Source of the DNA: Acidobacteriaceae bacterium | Lineage (GTDB): Bacteria > Acidobacteriota > Terriglobia > Terriglobales > Acidobacteriaceae | DNA length: 64,000 nucleotides | Direction: 5' to 3' | Assembly (NCBI GenBank): GCA_903642225.1 | Contig: CAHJWI010000001.1 | Coordinates: forward strand, 124,001 to 188,000 | Part shown: one piece after another, positions 54,179 through 63,095 of the stretch | How the letters are laid out: every line of letters begins with the position of its first letter | Position numbering within the stretch: position 1 is the first letter of the stretch | Made by a program: the position numbers and the translations under genes | Notes under the pieces: model-generated | The model's database searches: none | Told to the model about the DNA's origin: nothing | Seen by the model: only the letters and a program-made list of their open reading frames with translations

Positions 54179-54480
54179 AATCATGCTTGCATGAAACATC
54201 CATAAAGATGACGAGGTAGTCGCACATGGCTAAGGCTCTTGAGTTGAACCCAGATACGTTGGCCGTTGTGCCGTCCGTCCCACAGGACGGCTCAGATGAA
54301 GGCTTGACCGACTGAGGAGACCAGAAAGGGCAAAATTGTGCCAAGATCGAGCGGGAACCCCTGCAGGTACGTTGGCCCCTTGAGGATATAAAAGCCGTAA
54401 AGCTGGCTGCCATTCAGACGGATTTTCCTACAGTCAGTGATTCATGCTTGCATGTTTTCATGAAGAACAAGAAAATTTAG
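54175..54480 (+). pseudogene. decayed small partition protein (ParB/RHH-type accessory)
   Basis: Begins within the parA stop (GGAGG then ATGA at 54175) or at ATG 54226 (MAKALELNPDTLAVVPSVPQ), a spacing expected of a parA partner. Frames shift at ~54313 (TGA) and before 54360, where NPLQVRWPLEDIKAVKLA, AIQTDFPTVSD and MLACFH complete a helix-rich C-terminus; the segment ends FMKNKKI and a stop. I recall this ending in small plasmid proteins downstream of parA. Function by position only. Confidence 0.6.
54181..54454. repeat. TCATGCTTGCATG direct repeat pair
   Basis: The 13-mer TCATGCTTGCATG occurs at 54181-54193 and 54442-54454, at the two ends of the fossil partition-partner gene. It contains the same CATGC/GCATG half-sites as the repeats before parA, so all may be binding sites of one partition protein, though the second copy also falls in coding sequence (MLACF). 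Confidence 0.5.
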
Positions 54481-54490
54481 GTTTGTCGAT

Positions 54491-54840
54491 TTGCCGAAAC
54501 CTAAACCCGGACTTCCCAGCGCTGCAGACCAGCTCTTGCTGGATGCCGCCGTGGACATCAAACAACATCCGGATGCGACCGAGACGGTGTTCATGGCGCG
54601 GCAGCTCGTGCAATGCACACTGCCGCATAGTGATCCCGGCGACACGCTGATCTGGACCGCACCAACGGCAATCTGACGCTCGTGATTCAGCCGCACATCA
54701 ACCGTCAGACCCGGAAGCCATATACACGATGGCTCGATCCCCAGGCTGTTCACTTTTGGTTGGTAACGGAGGCGAAGCGAAAAAGAGCACGGCTCGCCGA
54801 GCGTGTAGAGCAGAAAACCCTTCAATTTCTTTGGAAGGAC
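54491..54840 (+). pseudogene. repA: decayed plasmid replication initiator (RepA-like), 5' part only
   Basis: TTG at 54491 opens PKPKPGLPSAADQLLLDAAV, then MARQLVQCTLPHSDPGDTLI; a shift at ~54658 continues TNGNLTLVIQPHINRQTRKP and, after two compensating shifts around SIPRLFTF, WLVTEAKRKRARLAERVEQK to the edge of the ligase gene. LPHSDPGD..W.RTNGNLTL..G....YG-IPRLLLFW..TEA is the N-terminal plan I recall for RepA-type initiators of acidobacterial and proteobacterial plasmids. The C-terminal half is missing. Confidence 0.8.
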
Positions 54841-56844
54841 TTAACCAGCCTCCACCGGCCGGTCCGGCTGCGATTGATAGATCTCCTCCACCCGCGCCAC
54901 CGTGTCGATTTCACTGATCGGCTTGTCTCGTCGCAGCTGTATGATTCGCGGAAACCGAAGCGCGAACCCACTGGCATGCCGGTCGCTCCGCATCACATTG
55001 TTGAACGCGACTTCCAGCATCATCAGCGGCTCAACAGTGCGGAAGTGGCCGTGGTCCTCCAGCGTGTGCGCCTTCAGCCACTCCGTCAATTCCGTGATCT
55101 CCGTGTCCGTCACACCGCTGTAGGCCTTGCCCACATTCTTCAAGGTGCCATCCGCATCCCGCACGGCAAACGTGTAGTCCGACAGGAACTGCGACTTGCG
55201 TCCCGACCCGTACTCCGCACCTGTAATCACCACATCCAGCGTGTCCAGCGTCCGCTTCAGCTTGACCCAGCTGATGCCGCGCCGTCCGGGCTGATACAGC
55301 GATCCCGACGCCTTGATCATCACGCCCTCGTTACCCCGATCCCGCGCAGCAACGTAGGCGCGGTCCAGGTCTTCCGCACTGCGAGCGAGGTTCACCACGC
55401 TCGTCATAAACCGTTGCTCCCCTCTTGGCTCGTCGGCATCGCAGTCGGCAAATAACCCACCCTTCGGCATCGGTGCGGGCAGCGTGAGCGGTGAGCATGT
55501 CACCTTTTGTGCCTTGCCGGCAATCGCCTCCAGCAGCGCTCGCCGGTCCCGCAGCGGCTTGTCCAGCACCAGCCCGCCATCAACGCACAAAGCGTCGAAC
55601 GCCATGAAAACAACCGGCGTTCCTGAGCGCACCTCATTGGTCACTTTCTTGCGCCCTATTCGCGGACTCAGCATCGCAAACGGCATCGCCTTTCGCGCGG
55701 CTGGGTCTCTTGCTGCCAGGTCCCACGCCAGCACCTCGCCATCCAGAATCAAGCCACCGCCGCCGTCCTGAAGCACCTCCGCCGTTACCCGCGCAAACGC
55801 CTCGTAGATCTCCGGGTAGCTTACCGTTACGTCCTCGCGATTGCGGCTGTACAGCGCCACCCGTTTCGGCTGCGACGCGTCCCCGCAATGCAGCTGCACC
55901 CGCATGCCGTCAAACTTGTCCTCGATCTGCGCTTCCAGATGGACTGCCTCCAGGCCCTCTCCGCTCACCTCTCCTGCGGCCAGCGCGGCGTCCACGGCGT
56001 CCGCAAGCGGAGACGCAGCCTGATCAACCCGATCGCCTGCGGTCTGCCGTTTCGCCTTCCGCTTCGGCTTAATGGCAGACGTCTCGCCGTCAACGGCAAT
56101 CCCGGCCTCTTTGGCCGCCTGCGGTACCGCCGCAAACCTCTTCACCGCCTCTTCCGGCGTGTCCACAGGGCTCGCCAGCATAAAGCCCAGCGGATGAAAC
56201 AGCCGCATCCGCGCCTCACCCAGCCGACCCTCAAACGCCATCGCCACCGCACCGGCCAGGTCAGCCTGCAGCATGACCGCGTGGCGCACCTCTTCCACGG
56301 GTTGGCCGCTCGCCACACCCAAGGCTTCTTCAATCAACGCCTGTTTCACGCCGATGCGCATGTCCCCAAGCATCAGCTTGATCAGGTACTTGGCCTCTAC
56401 CGGAGTCGCCCTGCCCAGCATCGCCACCAGCTCGGTCTCACGAATCGCTGTCGTTTTAGCCACCGCCATCGCCGCAAAACTACGCGCGATGCTTTCGAAC
56501 TCCAGCGTCGCAGCAGGCCTGCGGTCCGCCTCATTCCACAAGTCCTCGGCTGCCGCACCCATGTCCCCGTGCCGCCGATACGCCGCCGTAAATTGAGCCT
56601 CGGTCGGCTTTGTCAGCGTCCGCACGGCCCGGCTCATCAGCGCACCGCCCACGTTCAGCTTGCGCGTATCCGCTTCCGCAAACGGTGTGCCTGCCAAATA
56701 AAGCGCAAACATCCCGGCATCCGACAGACCGCCCGCGTCCCGCGCAGCCAGCAACGCCTCCGCAATGGCAGCCCGCTTCTTCAGCTTGCTGCTCGTACCG
56801 GCAAGAGCATCGGCAAGCTCCGCCAACGGCAAAAACAAACTCAT
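54841..56844 (-). CDS. ATP-dependent DNA ligase (LigB/archaeal type)
   Basis: 667 residues from ATG 56844 (GGGGAG upstream). N-terminal helical DNA-binding domain (SKLKKRAAIAEALLAARDAG, AKYLIKLMLGDMRIGVKQAL), then the nucleotidyltransferase domain with motif I EDKFDGMRVQLH (adenylated Lys), motif III-like VVFMAFDALCVDG, motif IV NEGVMIKASGS and motif V WVKLKR, and a C-terminal OB fold. No Ku or LigD polymerase/phosphoesterase genes are adjacent. A repair role is likely in addition to an NAD+ ligase elsewhere. Its stop codon abuts the fossil repA. Confidence 0.93.
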   Translation of the reverse strand: MSLFLPLAELADALAGTSSKLKKRAAIAEALLAARDAGGLSDAGMFALYLAGTPFAEADTRKLNVGGALMSRAVRTLTKPTEAQFTAAYRRHGDMGAAAEDLWNEADRRPAATLEFESIARSFAAMAVAKTTAIRETELVAMLGRATPVEAKYLIKLMLGDMRIGVKQALIEEALGVASGQPVEEVRHAVMLQADLAGAVAMAFEGRLGEARMRLFHPLGFMLASPVDTPEEAVKRFAAVPQAAKEAGIAVDGETSAIKPKRKAKRQTAGDRVDQAASPLADAVDAALAAGEVSGEGLEAVHLEAQIEDKFDGMRVQLHCGDASQPKRVALYSRNREDVTVSYPEIYEAFARVTAEVLQDGGGGLILDGEVLAWDLAARDPAARKAMPFAMLSPRIGRKKVTNEVRSGTPVVFMAFDALCVDGGLVLDKPLRDRRALLEAIAGKAQKVTCSPLTLPAPMPKGGLFADCDADEPRGEQRFMTSVVNLARSAEDLDRAYVAARDRGNEGVMIKASGSLYQPGRRGISWVKLKRTLDTLDVVITGAEYGSGRKSQFLSDYTFAVRDADGTLKNVGKAYSGVTDTEITELTEWLKAHTLEDHGHFRTVEPLMMLEVAFNNVMRSDRHASGFALRFPRIIQLRRDKPISEIDTVARVEEIYQSQPDRPVEAG

Positions 56845-57024
56845 CGCACCCGCTCCCCATATGCGGCCAACCTGCGCCACCACAGGGAAAGATGCCCTGC
56901 GTCACACCGGGTTTGCCACCACCTGCATGCATTGCTGAGCGAACGCGCCGATACCCGTCCAAAGCCGGAAGCCTGCGGAACCCGGCAGCCGCCGCCAGCG
57001 TATCACTCACCGAGGTCCCGTTCC

Positions 57025-57216
57025 ATGCTCAGACTCCTCCTTTTCTGCATCCTCTTCGTCGTCTGCTGGCCGCTGGCGCTGCTTGCCCTCGTCCTTTATC
57101 CGATCGTCTGGCTTCTCCTGCTGCCCTTTCGACTGGTCGGCATCGCCGTCGGCGGCGCATTCGCCCTTGTATCGGCACTCTTCCTGCTTCCTGGCCGCGT
57201 TCTCCGCGCCGTGTAG
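57025..57216 (+). CDS. small hydrophobic membrane protein (63 aa)
   Basis: ATG 57025 with GAGG 9 bases upstream; 63 residues that are almost wholly hydrophobic: LLLFCILFVVCWPLALLALV then WLLLLPFRLVGIAVGGAFAL, ending in a basic tail. Two membrane segments with prolines. I recall similar short proteins in Acidobacteria; no function known. Divergent from the ligase, 167 bases before waaA. Confidence 0.7.
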   Translation: MLRLLLFCILFVVCWPLALLALVLYPIVWLLLLPFRLVGIAVGGAFALVSALFLLPGRVLRAV

Positions 57217-57383
57217 CTGGTTCTACGCTCCAGTTCCGAAAAGTGGCAGACGGATCGGCATCCCTCGGCACCCAAGCTCCACCGCCAGCACTAAAATGGA
57301 GGCAATGCCTGGCCTCCCGCACAGACGTTGGACCGGCACGTATGCTGGCGCTTCCATGGCAATGCGCTCATGGTGACGCGCCC

Positions 57384-58664
57384 ATGATGATCCTCTACAG
57401 CTTCCTGCTGAGCACGGCTCTGCTCCTGTCCTCGCCGGTGTGGCTGTGGCGCATGCTCCGGCAGGGCCGCTACCGCGAAGGTCTCCGTGACCGCCTCGGC
57501 ATCGTTCCGCAACGAATCCTCTCTTCATCGGAGCAGCAGCAAACAATCTGGCTCCACGCGGTTTCGGTTGGAGAAACCGTTGCCGCCGCCGGCCTCGTCG
57601 CCGCTCTTGAAGCCGCGCTGCCCCACGCTCGCATCCTCGTCTCCACCACAACCCCTACCGGCCAGCGCATCGCCCGCGAGCGCTTCGGTCCCGACCGCGT
57701 CTTCTTCTTCCCACTCGACTTCGCCTTCGCCGTCCGGCCATACCTCCGCGCGCTCCGACCCTCGCTCGTCATCCTCATGGAATCCGAGCTCTGGCCGCGC
57801 ATGCTCGTGGAATGCGAGCGCGCCGGCATCCCCGTCGCGGTCGTCAATGCACGCGTCAGCGACCGCTCGTTCCCGCGTTACCTCGCGCTCCGTCGCCTGT
57901 GGACACCGTTGCTCCGCAAGCTCTGCCTGCTGCTCGCCCAGAGCCCGCAGGACGCCGACCGCTGGATTCGCATCGGTGCACCAACCACCATCGTCCGCAC
58001 CACCGGGAACCTCAAATACGACAGCACGGCATCGATCGCCGAAACCCCGCTCGTGCGCCTGCTTCGGCCCTATCTGCACAGCGATCAACGCCCGGTTCTG
58101 CTCGCCGGCAGCACCCATCCGGGGGAGGAAGAACTGCTGCTCCGCTGCGCCGCCAGCACGCAGTTGCAGCTCATCTTTGCGCCGCGTCATCCACAACGCA
58201 CAGCGCAGGTTGCAGATCTCATCACCGCCGCTGGCTTAAACCCCATCCTGCTCAGCCACTGGCGTCTGGCACCGGCCCCCCTGCAGCCGCGACAAGTCCT
58301 CGTCGTGGATACGGTAGGCGAACTCGCCGTACTCTACGGGTTCGCCACCGCCGCGTTCGTCGGCGGCAGCCTCGTTCCTGCCGGAGGCCATAATCCGCTG
58401 GAACCCGCACGCTTCGGCATCCCTGTCCTCATGGGCCAGCACGCCGAAAACTTCCGTGACATCGCCGCAGCCATGCAGGCCGCCGGCATCCTGCAACGTA
58501 CAGATCCCGCCAGCCTGTGCGCCGACGTAAGTCTGGCCCTGGCCGCAGCGTCTGTGGCCCACGCCGCAAGCGCCCAGGCCTTCTTCCAGCAGCACGGTGG
58601 AGCGACGAAGCGAACGCTCGATGCGCTGCTTTCCCTTCTTCCACCAATGGGGGAAACCCGGTGA
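57384..58664 (+). CDS. waaA: 3-deoxy-D-manno-octulosonic acid (Kdo) transferase
   Basis: Adds Kdo to lipid IVA. 426 residues from ATG 57384: an N-terminal membrane anchor (LYSFLLSTALLLSSPVWLW), REGLRDRLGI, WLHAVSVGETVAAAGLV, the SELWPRM motif (LVILMESELWPRML), VNARVSDRSF, and in the C-terminal Rossmann domain TTGNLKYDS, LLAGSTHPGEEELL, FVGGSLVPAGGHNPLEPA. The open frame upstream to 56610 is spurious. Its stop overlaps the lpxK GTG by 4 bases. Confidence 0.95.
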   Translation: MMILYSFLLSTALLLSSPVWLWRMLRQGRYREGLRDRLGIVPQRILSSSEQQQTIWLHAVSVGETVAAAGLVAALEAALPHARILVSTTTPTGQRIARERFGPDRVFFFPLDFAFAVRPYLRALRPSLVILMESELWPRMLVECERAGIPVAVVNARVSDRSFPRYLALRRLWTPLLRKLCLLLAQSPQDADRWIRIGAPTTIVRTTGNLKYDSTASIAETPLVRLLRPYLHSDQRPVLLAGSTHPGEEELLLRCAASTQLQLIFAPRHPQRTAQVADLITAAGLNPILLSHWRLAPAPLQPRQVLVVDTVGELAVLYGFATAAFVGGSLVPAGGHNPLEPARFGIPVLMGQHAENFRDIAAAMQAAGILQRTDPASLCADVSLALAAASVAHAASAQAFFQQHGGATKRTLDALLSLLPPMGETR

Positions 58665-59653
58665 GCGCCCGCCGTCCACTCCTGCTGCCCCTGGTTCCGC
58701 TCTACCACGCCGGCCTGTGGTGGTCCCGCCGCATCGCTCGCCCGGCTCGGCTACAGCACCCGGTCCTCAGCGTCGGCAGCATCTCCGCCGGTGGTGCCGG
58801 CAAAACTCCCTTCGTCGCCGCACTTGCCCATCTGCTTCAAACAATGGGCTACACCGTCGACATCCTCTCCCGCGGCTACGGCCGCACCTCCACCGATACG
58901 CTTCGCGTTGACCCGGCAGGCAGCGTTGCCACCTTCGGCGACGAACCCCTTCTGCTCGCGCGAACCGTCGCCCTCCCGGTCTTTGTGGGCAGCAGCCGTC
59001 ACGCCGCAGGCACACTCGCAGAGGCCGAGCTCACATCCACCAGTCCCCACATTCACCTGCTCGACGACGGCTTCTCCCATCACGCGCTCGCGCGCACCGC
59101 CGACATCGTGCTCCTGACCGCGGCAGACCTGCACGACACCCTGCTCCCCGCCGGCAATCTCCGCGAACCCGCCACCGCCCTCCAGCGCGCCGACATCCTC
59201 GTCATCCGCGCAGAGGAGCAGCTCGAACTCCGGTCTTTCATTGCCACCCAACCCAATCTGCTCCGTAAGCCCCGCTGGCTCATTGACCGCGACCTCACCC
59301 TGCCTCCCGCGCTGCCGTCCAGGCCCCTGGTCTTCAGTGCCATCGCCCGCCCCGCAGACTTTGCTGCAGACCTTCAACGCAAGGGTGTCGCACCAGCCAC
59401 CACCCGCACTTTTCCCGACCACCACAGCTACACGCACCGCGACATCACGGACCTGTGCAGCCGCGCCAAACAGGCCAGCGCCAACGGCTTCCTCACCACC
59501 GCCAAGGACAACGTAAAACTCTCCCGCAGCATGCGCTCCCAGCTCGCCACCGTTGGCCCAATCGCCGTTGCGGACCTCACCGTCCGGCTGCTTGACCCGG
59601 AGTCCGCTATCGACGACTTGCGCCGTATGCTCACGCCCACCTCGCAGCTGTGA
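58661..59653 (+). CDS. lpxK: tetraacyldisaccharide 4'-kinase
   Basis: Phosphorylates the lipid A disaccharide precursor at 4'. GTG 58661 (GGGGGAA 6 bases before) gives 330 residues. An N-terminal amphipathic helix is followed by the P-loop SVGSISAGGAGKTPFVAAL, DILSRGYGR, FGDEPLLLA, LLDDGFSHHAL and a C-terminal TFPDHHSYTHRDI. Translationally coupled to waaA. It is followed by the GT9 gene after 52 bases. Confidence 0.95.
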   Translation: MSARRPLLLPLVPLYHAGLWWSRRIARPARLQHPVLSVGSISAGGAGKTPFVAALAHLLQTMGYTVDILSRGYGRTSTDTLRVDPAGSVATFGDEPLLLARTVALPVFVGSSRHAAGTLAEAELTSTSPHIHLLDDGFSHHALARTADIVLLTAADLHDTLLPAGNLREPATALQRADILVIRAEEQLELRSFIATQPNLLRKPRWLIDRDLTLPPALPSRPLVFSAIARPADFAADLQRKGVAPATTRTFPDHHSYTHRDITDLCSRAKQASANGFLTTAKDNVKLSRSMRSQLATVGPIAVADLTVRLLDPESAIDDLRRMLTPTSQL

Positions 59654-59705
59654 GCCGCACCTTACGACCCGCACGTTGCGACCCGCACTTTGCGACAATA
59701 ACGCG

Positions 59706-60791
59706 ATGCCGACCACGACCAAAACCCCGCGCATTCTGATCGTGCGCGTAGGTGCCATGGGTGACGTGCTGCATGCCATACCGGCCGTCGCGTGGCTGCG
59801 GTCGCAGCTCCCTGAGGCCTTCATCGGCTGGGCCGTGGAACCACGCTGGGCCTCGCTCCTGCAGGCAGACGACGCCCTGCCCGGCACCCCTGGCATGCCA
59901 TTGATCGACCGCCTGCATCACGTGCACACGCGGGACTGGTCACGTCAGCCGCTCTCGCCTGCCACCCTGCGCAGCATCCGCGACTTGCGCCGGCAACTCC
60001 GCAGCGAGCATTACACCCATGCCATCGATCTGCAGGGCTCCATCCGCTCCAGCTTCCTCTGCCGCCTCTCCGGCGCACCCGTCATCCTCGGCCCCGCATC
60101 CCCTCGCGAGACACCGGCCCGCTGGCTTTACACGCAGCCCATCCGCACCGCTACAGCTCACGTCATCGACCAGGCAGCCGAAATCACACATGCCATACTC
60201 CCGCACGCCACCCTCCCACCCCGGCCCTTACCCCGCGCAGAGCTCCCCATCGACCCCGCTGCCGAAGTCTGGGCCAGCACTTTCGCTAACAAAGGTCGGC
60301 CCTTCACCGTGCTCGCACCCACAGCCGGCTGGGGTGCCAAGCAATGGCCCGCACACGACTTCGGCCAGCTCGCTGCGGCCCTCGTCCAGCACGGCCACTG
60401 GGTAGCCATCAACGGCGTCGGCACCGACCCAACAGCCGCGGACGTCAAAGCCTCCGCGCTCAAGGCGCTGCCGCCGTCGCTTCACGGAGCCGTGCAGGTC
60501 GTCCCAGCCACCGTCCCGCAACTCACCGCGCTTCTGCGCCGATCCGCGTTGCTTATTGCCGGCGACACGGGTCCGCTTCACCTCGCTGCCGCCCTCGGTA
60601 TTCCCGTCGTTGCGCTCTTCGGTCCCACCAGCCCCGAACGCAACGGCCCGTACTTCCAGCCGTCCTCGACACTCCGTGACCCCGGCAGCATCACCGACCA
60701 CCACCGCCACACCACCACCGAAGCCGGCCTTCAGCGCATCTCCGTCGACACGGTCCTGCACGCGGCCCTGGCTCTCCTCGCCGGTCAGTAA
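59706..60791 (+). CDS. GT9 lipopolysaccharide heptosyltransferase (WaaC-like)
   Basis: 361 residues in the GT-B fold. N-terminal ILIVRVGAMGDVLHAIPAVA, then HYTHAIDLQGSIRSSFLCRL; C-terminal donor-binding LLIAGDTGPLHLAAALGIPV and VALFGPTSPERNGPY. The first-heptose (WaaC) or later (WaaF) step cannot be separated firmly; the IDLQGSIRS loop favours WaaC. Heptose donor synthesis is supported by gmhA at 19211. Confidence 0.9.
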   Translation: MPTTTKTPRILIVRVGAMGDVLHAIPAVAWLRSQLPEAFIGWAVEPRWASLLQADDALPGTPGMPLIDRLHHVHTRDWSRQPLSPATLRSIRDLRRQLRSEHYTHAIDLQGSIRSSFLCRLSGAPVILGPASPRETPARWLYTQPIRTATAHVIDQAAEITHAILPHATLPPRPLPRAELPIDPAAEVWASTFANKGRPFTVLAPTAGWGAKQWPAHDFGQLAAALVQHGHWVAINGVGTDPTAADVKASALKALPPSLHGAVQVVPATVPQLTALLRRSALLIAGDTGPLHLAAALGIPVVALFGPTSPERNGPYFQPSSTLRDPGSITDHHRHTTTEAGLQRISVDTVLHAALALLAGQ

Positions 60792-60843
60792 TGAGACACT
60801 AACGTGTCGTTTGCTCAAATCGCGCACACGATACGGAGCGGGT

Positions 60844-61431
60844 TTGAACACACAACGCAAGGGCAACCTGGGCACTGCGGAATACCTCCTGCGCCGCGCA
60901 CGTGTGCCCCTTGGATTCGCCTTTGCCGCCGCCTTTCTGCTCTTCGCCCGTCCCAGCCTTCGCTCCCTTGCATGCTCACTCGCCCTCGTCGTCCCCGGCC
61001 TGTGGCTGCGCGGGTACGCTGCCGGCTATGTCAAAAAAAATAGCGAGCTCACCACCACCGGGCCCTACGCTTACACCCGCAACCCGCTGTATCTGGGCAG
61101 CTTCCTTGCCGCTCTCGGCTTCGCGGCAGCTTCCCGCAGCATCGTCCTCGTGGTCTGCTTCGTGGCCCTTTTCTTTCTGGTATACCTTCCCGTTATCCGG
61201 TCTGAAGAGCGCTTCCTCGCCTCCCACTTCCCCACGTTTTCAACCTACAAGCAACAGGTTCCCAGGCTGTTTCCACGCCGCGGAGCCGTCCGCCGGAACA
61301 CCGCCGCCGCCTTCTCCGCCGAACGCTACCGGCACCACCGCGAGTACAATTCCGCTATGGGTGCCGCTGCGGTTTACGTGGCGCTTCTGCTGTTGCTCTA
61401 TCTGCGGCAGCGCGGCACTCTTCCGCAGTAG
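60844..61431 (+). CDS. ICMT/PEMT-type membrane methyltransferase
   Basis: 195 residues from TTG 60844 (GGAG 5 bases upstream), 52 bases after the GT9 stop. Four or five membrane helices; the signature GPYAYTRNPLYLGSFLAALG and, later, SEERFLASHFPTFSTYK are those of isoprenylcysteine/phospholipid methyltransferases that bind SAM in the membrane. Extra C-terminal ~50 residues include one more helix (VYVALLLLLYL). Substrate unknown, likely a lipid. Confidence 0.82.
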   Translation: MNTQRKGNLGTAEYLLRRARVPLGFAFAAAFLLFARPSLRSLACSLALVVPGLWLRGYAAGYVKKNSELTTTGPYAYTRNPLYLGSFLAALGFAAASRSIVLVVCFVALFFLVYLPVIRSEERFLASHFPTFSTYKQQVPRLFPRRGAVRRNTAAAFSAERYRHHREYNSAMGAAAVYVALLLLLYLRQRGTLPQ

Positions 61432-61539
61432 CCTCGTCCGCCGTGTGCGCGGTCTGTTTGCCACGAAAGATCCGCAGCCAATCTGCAACCTTGCCGCAAA
61501 GGGGCCCTCCACCTGATCCAGACCCATAGACCACGCCCC

Positions 61540-62364
61540 TTGTCGCAGGCGCTCGCAGCGTTTGCGTTCCTCTGCACGGCGCTTTCCGTCGCCACAGCGC
61601 AAAAAGAAGGTGTGCCGCCCGCGCAGGCGCCGCTGCTCTCTGCACCTGTCGCTGGCTACGCCTTTCCCCAGCACCAGGCGCTCACCTTCACGGTCGACTG
61701 GCGCGTCTTCACCGCCGGCCGCGCAGTCTTCCAGCTTGACACCCAGGGCAACACTCTCCGCGTGCAGGCCAGCGCCGATACCATCGGCGCTACCAACATG
61801 ATCTACCAGGTCATTGATCGCTTCCAGAGCAGCATCAACACCACCACCGGCTGTTCCGGCGGCTTTAGCAAGCAGACCCAGGAAGGTCGCCGCAAAATTC
61901 AGTCCGACCTGACCTTCACACCTGGCCTCGCCGCTCCCGCACCCCGCCCCGGTACAGCACCAGTGCTCGGCAACCAGTCACTTACCGAGCGCAACCTGCT
62001 GAAAAACACCAGCAAAAAGCAGGACGGCCAGATTCCTGCCTGCGCCATGGATTCGCTGTCCGGCATCTTCTACATCGGCTCGCAAAGCCTGCAAATTGGC
62101 CAGGACCTCCACCTGCCGCTGGCCGACGCCATGCGAACGGTCGCCGTGACCGTCAAGGTAGAAGGCCGCGAAGAGATCAAGACACCCGCGGGCACCTTCC
62201 AGACAGTCCGCGTCCAGCCAACCGCAGACGCCGGCGTCGTCAAAAACCGTGGCACCATCACCATCTGGTACACCGACGACGCGCGCCACCTCCCCGTCCA
62301 GATCCGCGCCAAACTCTTCTGGGGAACCCTCATCTTCCACCTGCAATCTGTGGAAACCCGCTAG
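61540..62364 (+). CDS. secreted DUF3108 protein
   Basis: 274 residues, signal (LAAFAFLCTALSVATA). The DUF3108 core is visible: LTFTVDWRVFTAGRAVFQL, YQVIDRFQSSIN, DSLSGIFYIGS, EIKTPAGTFQTVRVQP and TIWYTDDARHLPVQIRAK (with WGTLIFHL). Periplasmic or surface beta-barrel-like lipid-binding-type domain of unknown function; often near envelope genes. Only a TTG start at 61540 is available and its ribosome site is weak. Confidence 0.82.
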   Translation: MSQALAAFAFLCTALSVATAQKEGVPPAQAPLLSAPVAGYAFPQHQALTFTVDWRVFTAGRAVFQLDTQGNTLRVQASADTIGATNMIYQVIDRFQSSINTTTGCSGGFSKQTQEGRRKIQSDLTFTPGLAAPAPRPGTAPVLGNQSLTERNLLKNTSKKQDGQIPACAMDSLSGIFYIGSQSLQIGQDLHLPLADAMRTVAVTVKVEGREEIKTPAGTFQTVRVQPTADAGVVKNRGTITIWYTDDARHLPVQIRAKLFWGTLIFHLQSVETR

Positions 62365-62436
62365 ACTCAGTCCGTGTAAGCAGTCGTCAGGACCGCTGGA
62401 CGAAGGGCTGCAGTCTTCGCTGCAACGCCCTAACGC

Positions 62437-62469
62437 AAAGGGGACGCAGCCGAAGCTGCGCCCCCCTTT
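62437..62469. terminator. hairpin between convergent genes
   Basis: AAAGGGGACGCAGC (62437-62450) pairs with GCTGCGCCCCCCTTT (62455-62469) around CGAA, with one A-C mismatch and a bulged C. It lies between the DUF3108 and OmpA-like stops and can serve both directions. Confidence 0.75.
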
Positions 62470-62482
62470 CGACACTTGCAAA

Positions 62483-63010
62483 CTACTGTGCGCGGAACAA
62501 CTCGACCCGGCGGTTGTCTGCCTTGCCTGCAGCCGTCGCATTTGTATCCACTGGCTTCTCCGGACCGAAACCCTCGCCTGTCAGCTGCGAATGGTCCACA
62601 CCCTTAGCTTTCAGGTATTCCACCACTGCGGCCGCACGAGCACCTGCAAGATTCTCGTTATGTGGCTTCGCCCCTGTGCTGTCGGTGTAGCCCTCTACCC
62701 GAAGCCGAATGCTCTTGTCCTGCTTCATCGCAGCAGCCGCCTGGTCCAGCGTAGCCTTTGCCTCTGGCGACAGGTCGCTCTTGTCCGTTGCAAAATGCAC
62801 AGCAGCCAGGGTGGGCAGCGCAGCCGGTGCAGCAGTCGCCGGTTCAGAGGTTGCAGCCGGTGTCACTGCAGGCGTTGTGTTGTCGGACTTATGACGCGTC
62901 AGGAAATACGCCAGCAAAGCCAGCAGCAGGAGCAGAGGCAGCAACCAAGCCCACAACGGTATTCCAGCCTTCTTACCGCCTTCTTCGTACACCTTCACTC
63001 GTTCGGTCAT
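62483..63010 (-). CDS. OmpA-family peptidoglycan-binding membrane protein
   Basis: 175 residues: a short cytoplasmic start, one membrane helix (GIPLWAWLLPLLLLLALLAY), an Ala/Pro/Thr linker and a C-terminal OmpA domain with VHFATDKSDLSPEAKATLDQ, LRVEGYTDSTGAKPHNENLA (with GARAAAV following) and KADNRRVELF. The NRRVE Arg/Asp pair binds meso-diaminopimelate in this family. It would tether the inner membrane to peptidoglycan. Confidence 0.92.
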   Translation of the reverse strand: MTERVKVYEEGGKKAGIPLWAWLLPLLLLLALLAYFLTRHKSDNTTPAVTPAATSEPATAAPAALPTLAAVHFATDKSDLSPEAKATLDQAAAAMKQDKSIRLRVEGYTDSTGAKPHNENLAGARAAAVVEYLKAKGVDHSQLTGEGFGPEKPVDTNATAAGKADNRRVELFRAQ

Positions 63011-63095
63011 TGCGCGTCGTTCCTCAAATGAACTTCGTTATAAAACATGGAAAAGGCAGTTCGGCCAAAGTCGGAAAAGGGTCTATCGCCCACTA

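Noticed and set aside
54682..55455. 257-codon + frame starting in the repA fossil and running into the ligase antisense
   Set aside because: The first ~50 residues are genuine repA remnant; beyond 54840 it is antisense of the ligase, so it is not a single gene.
55888..57216. Long + strand open frame opposite the DNA ligase
   Set aside because: Only its last 63 codons (57025-57216) look like a gene; the rest is the antisense of the ligase.
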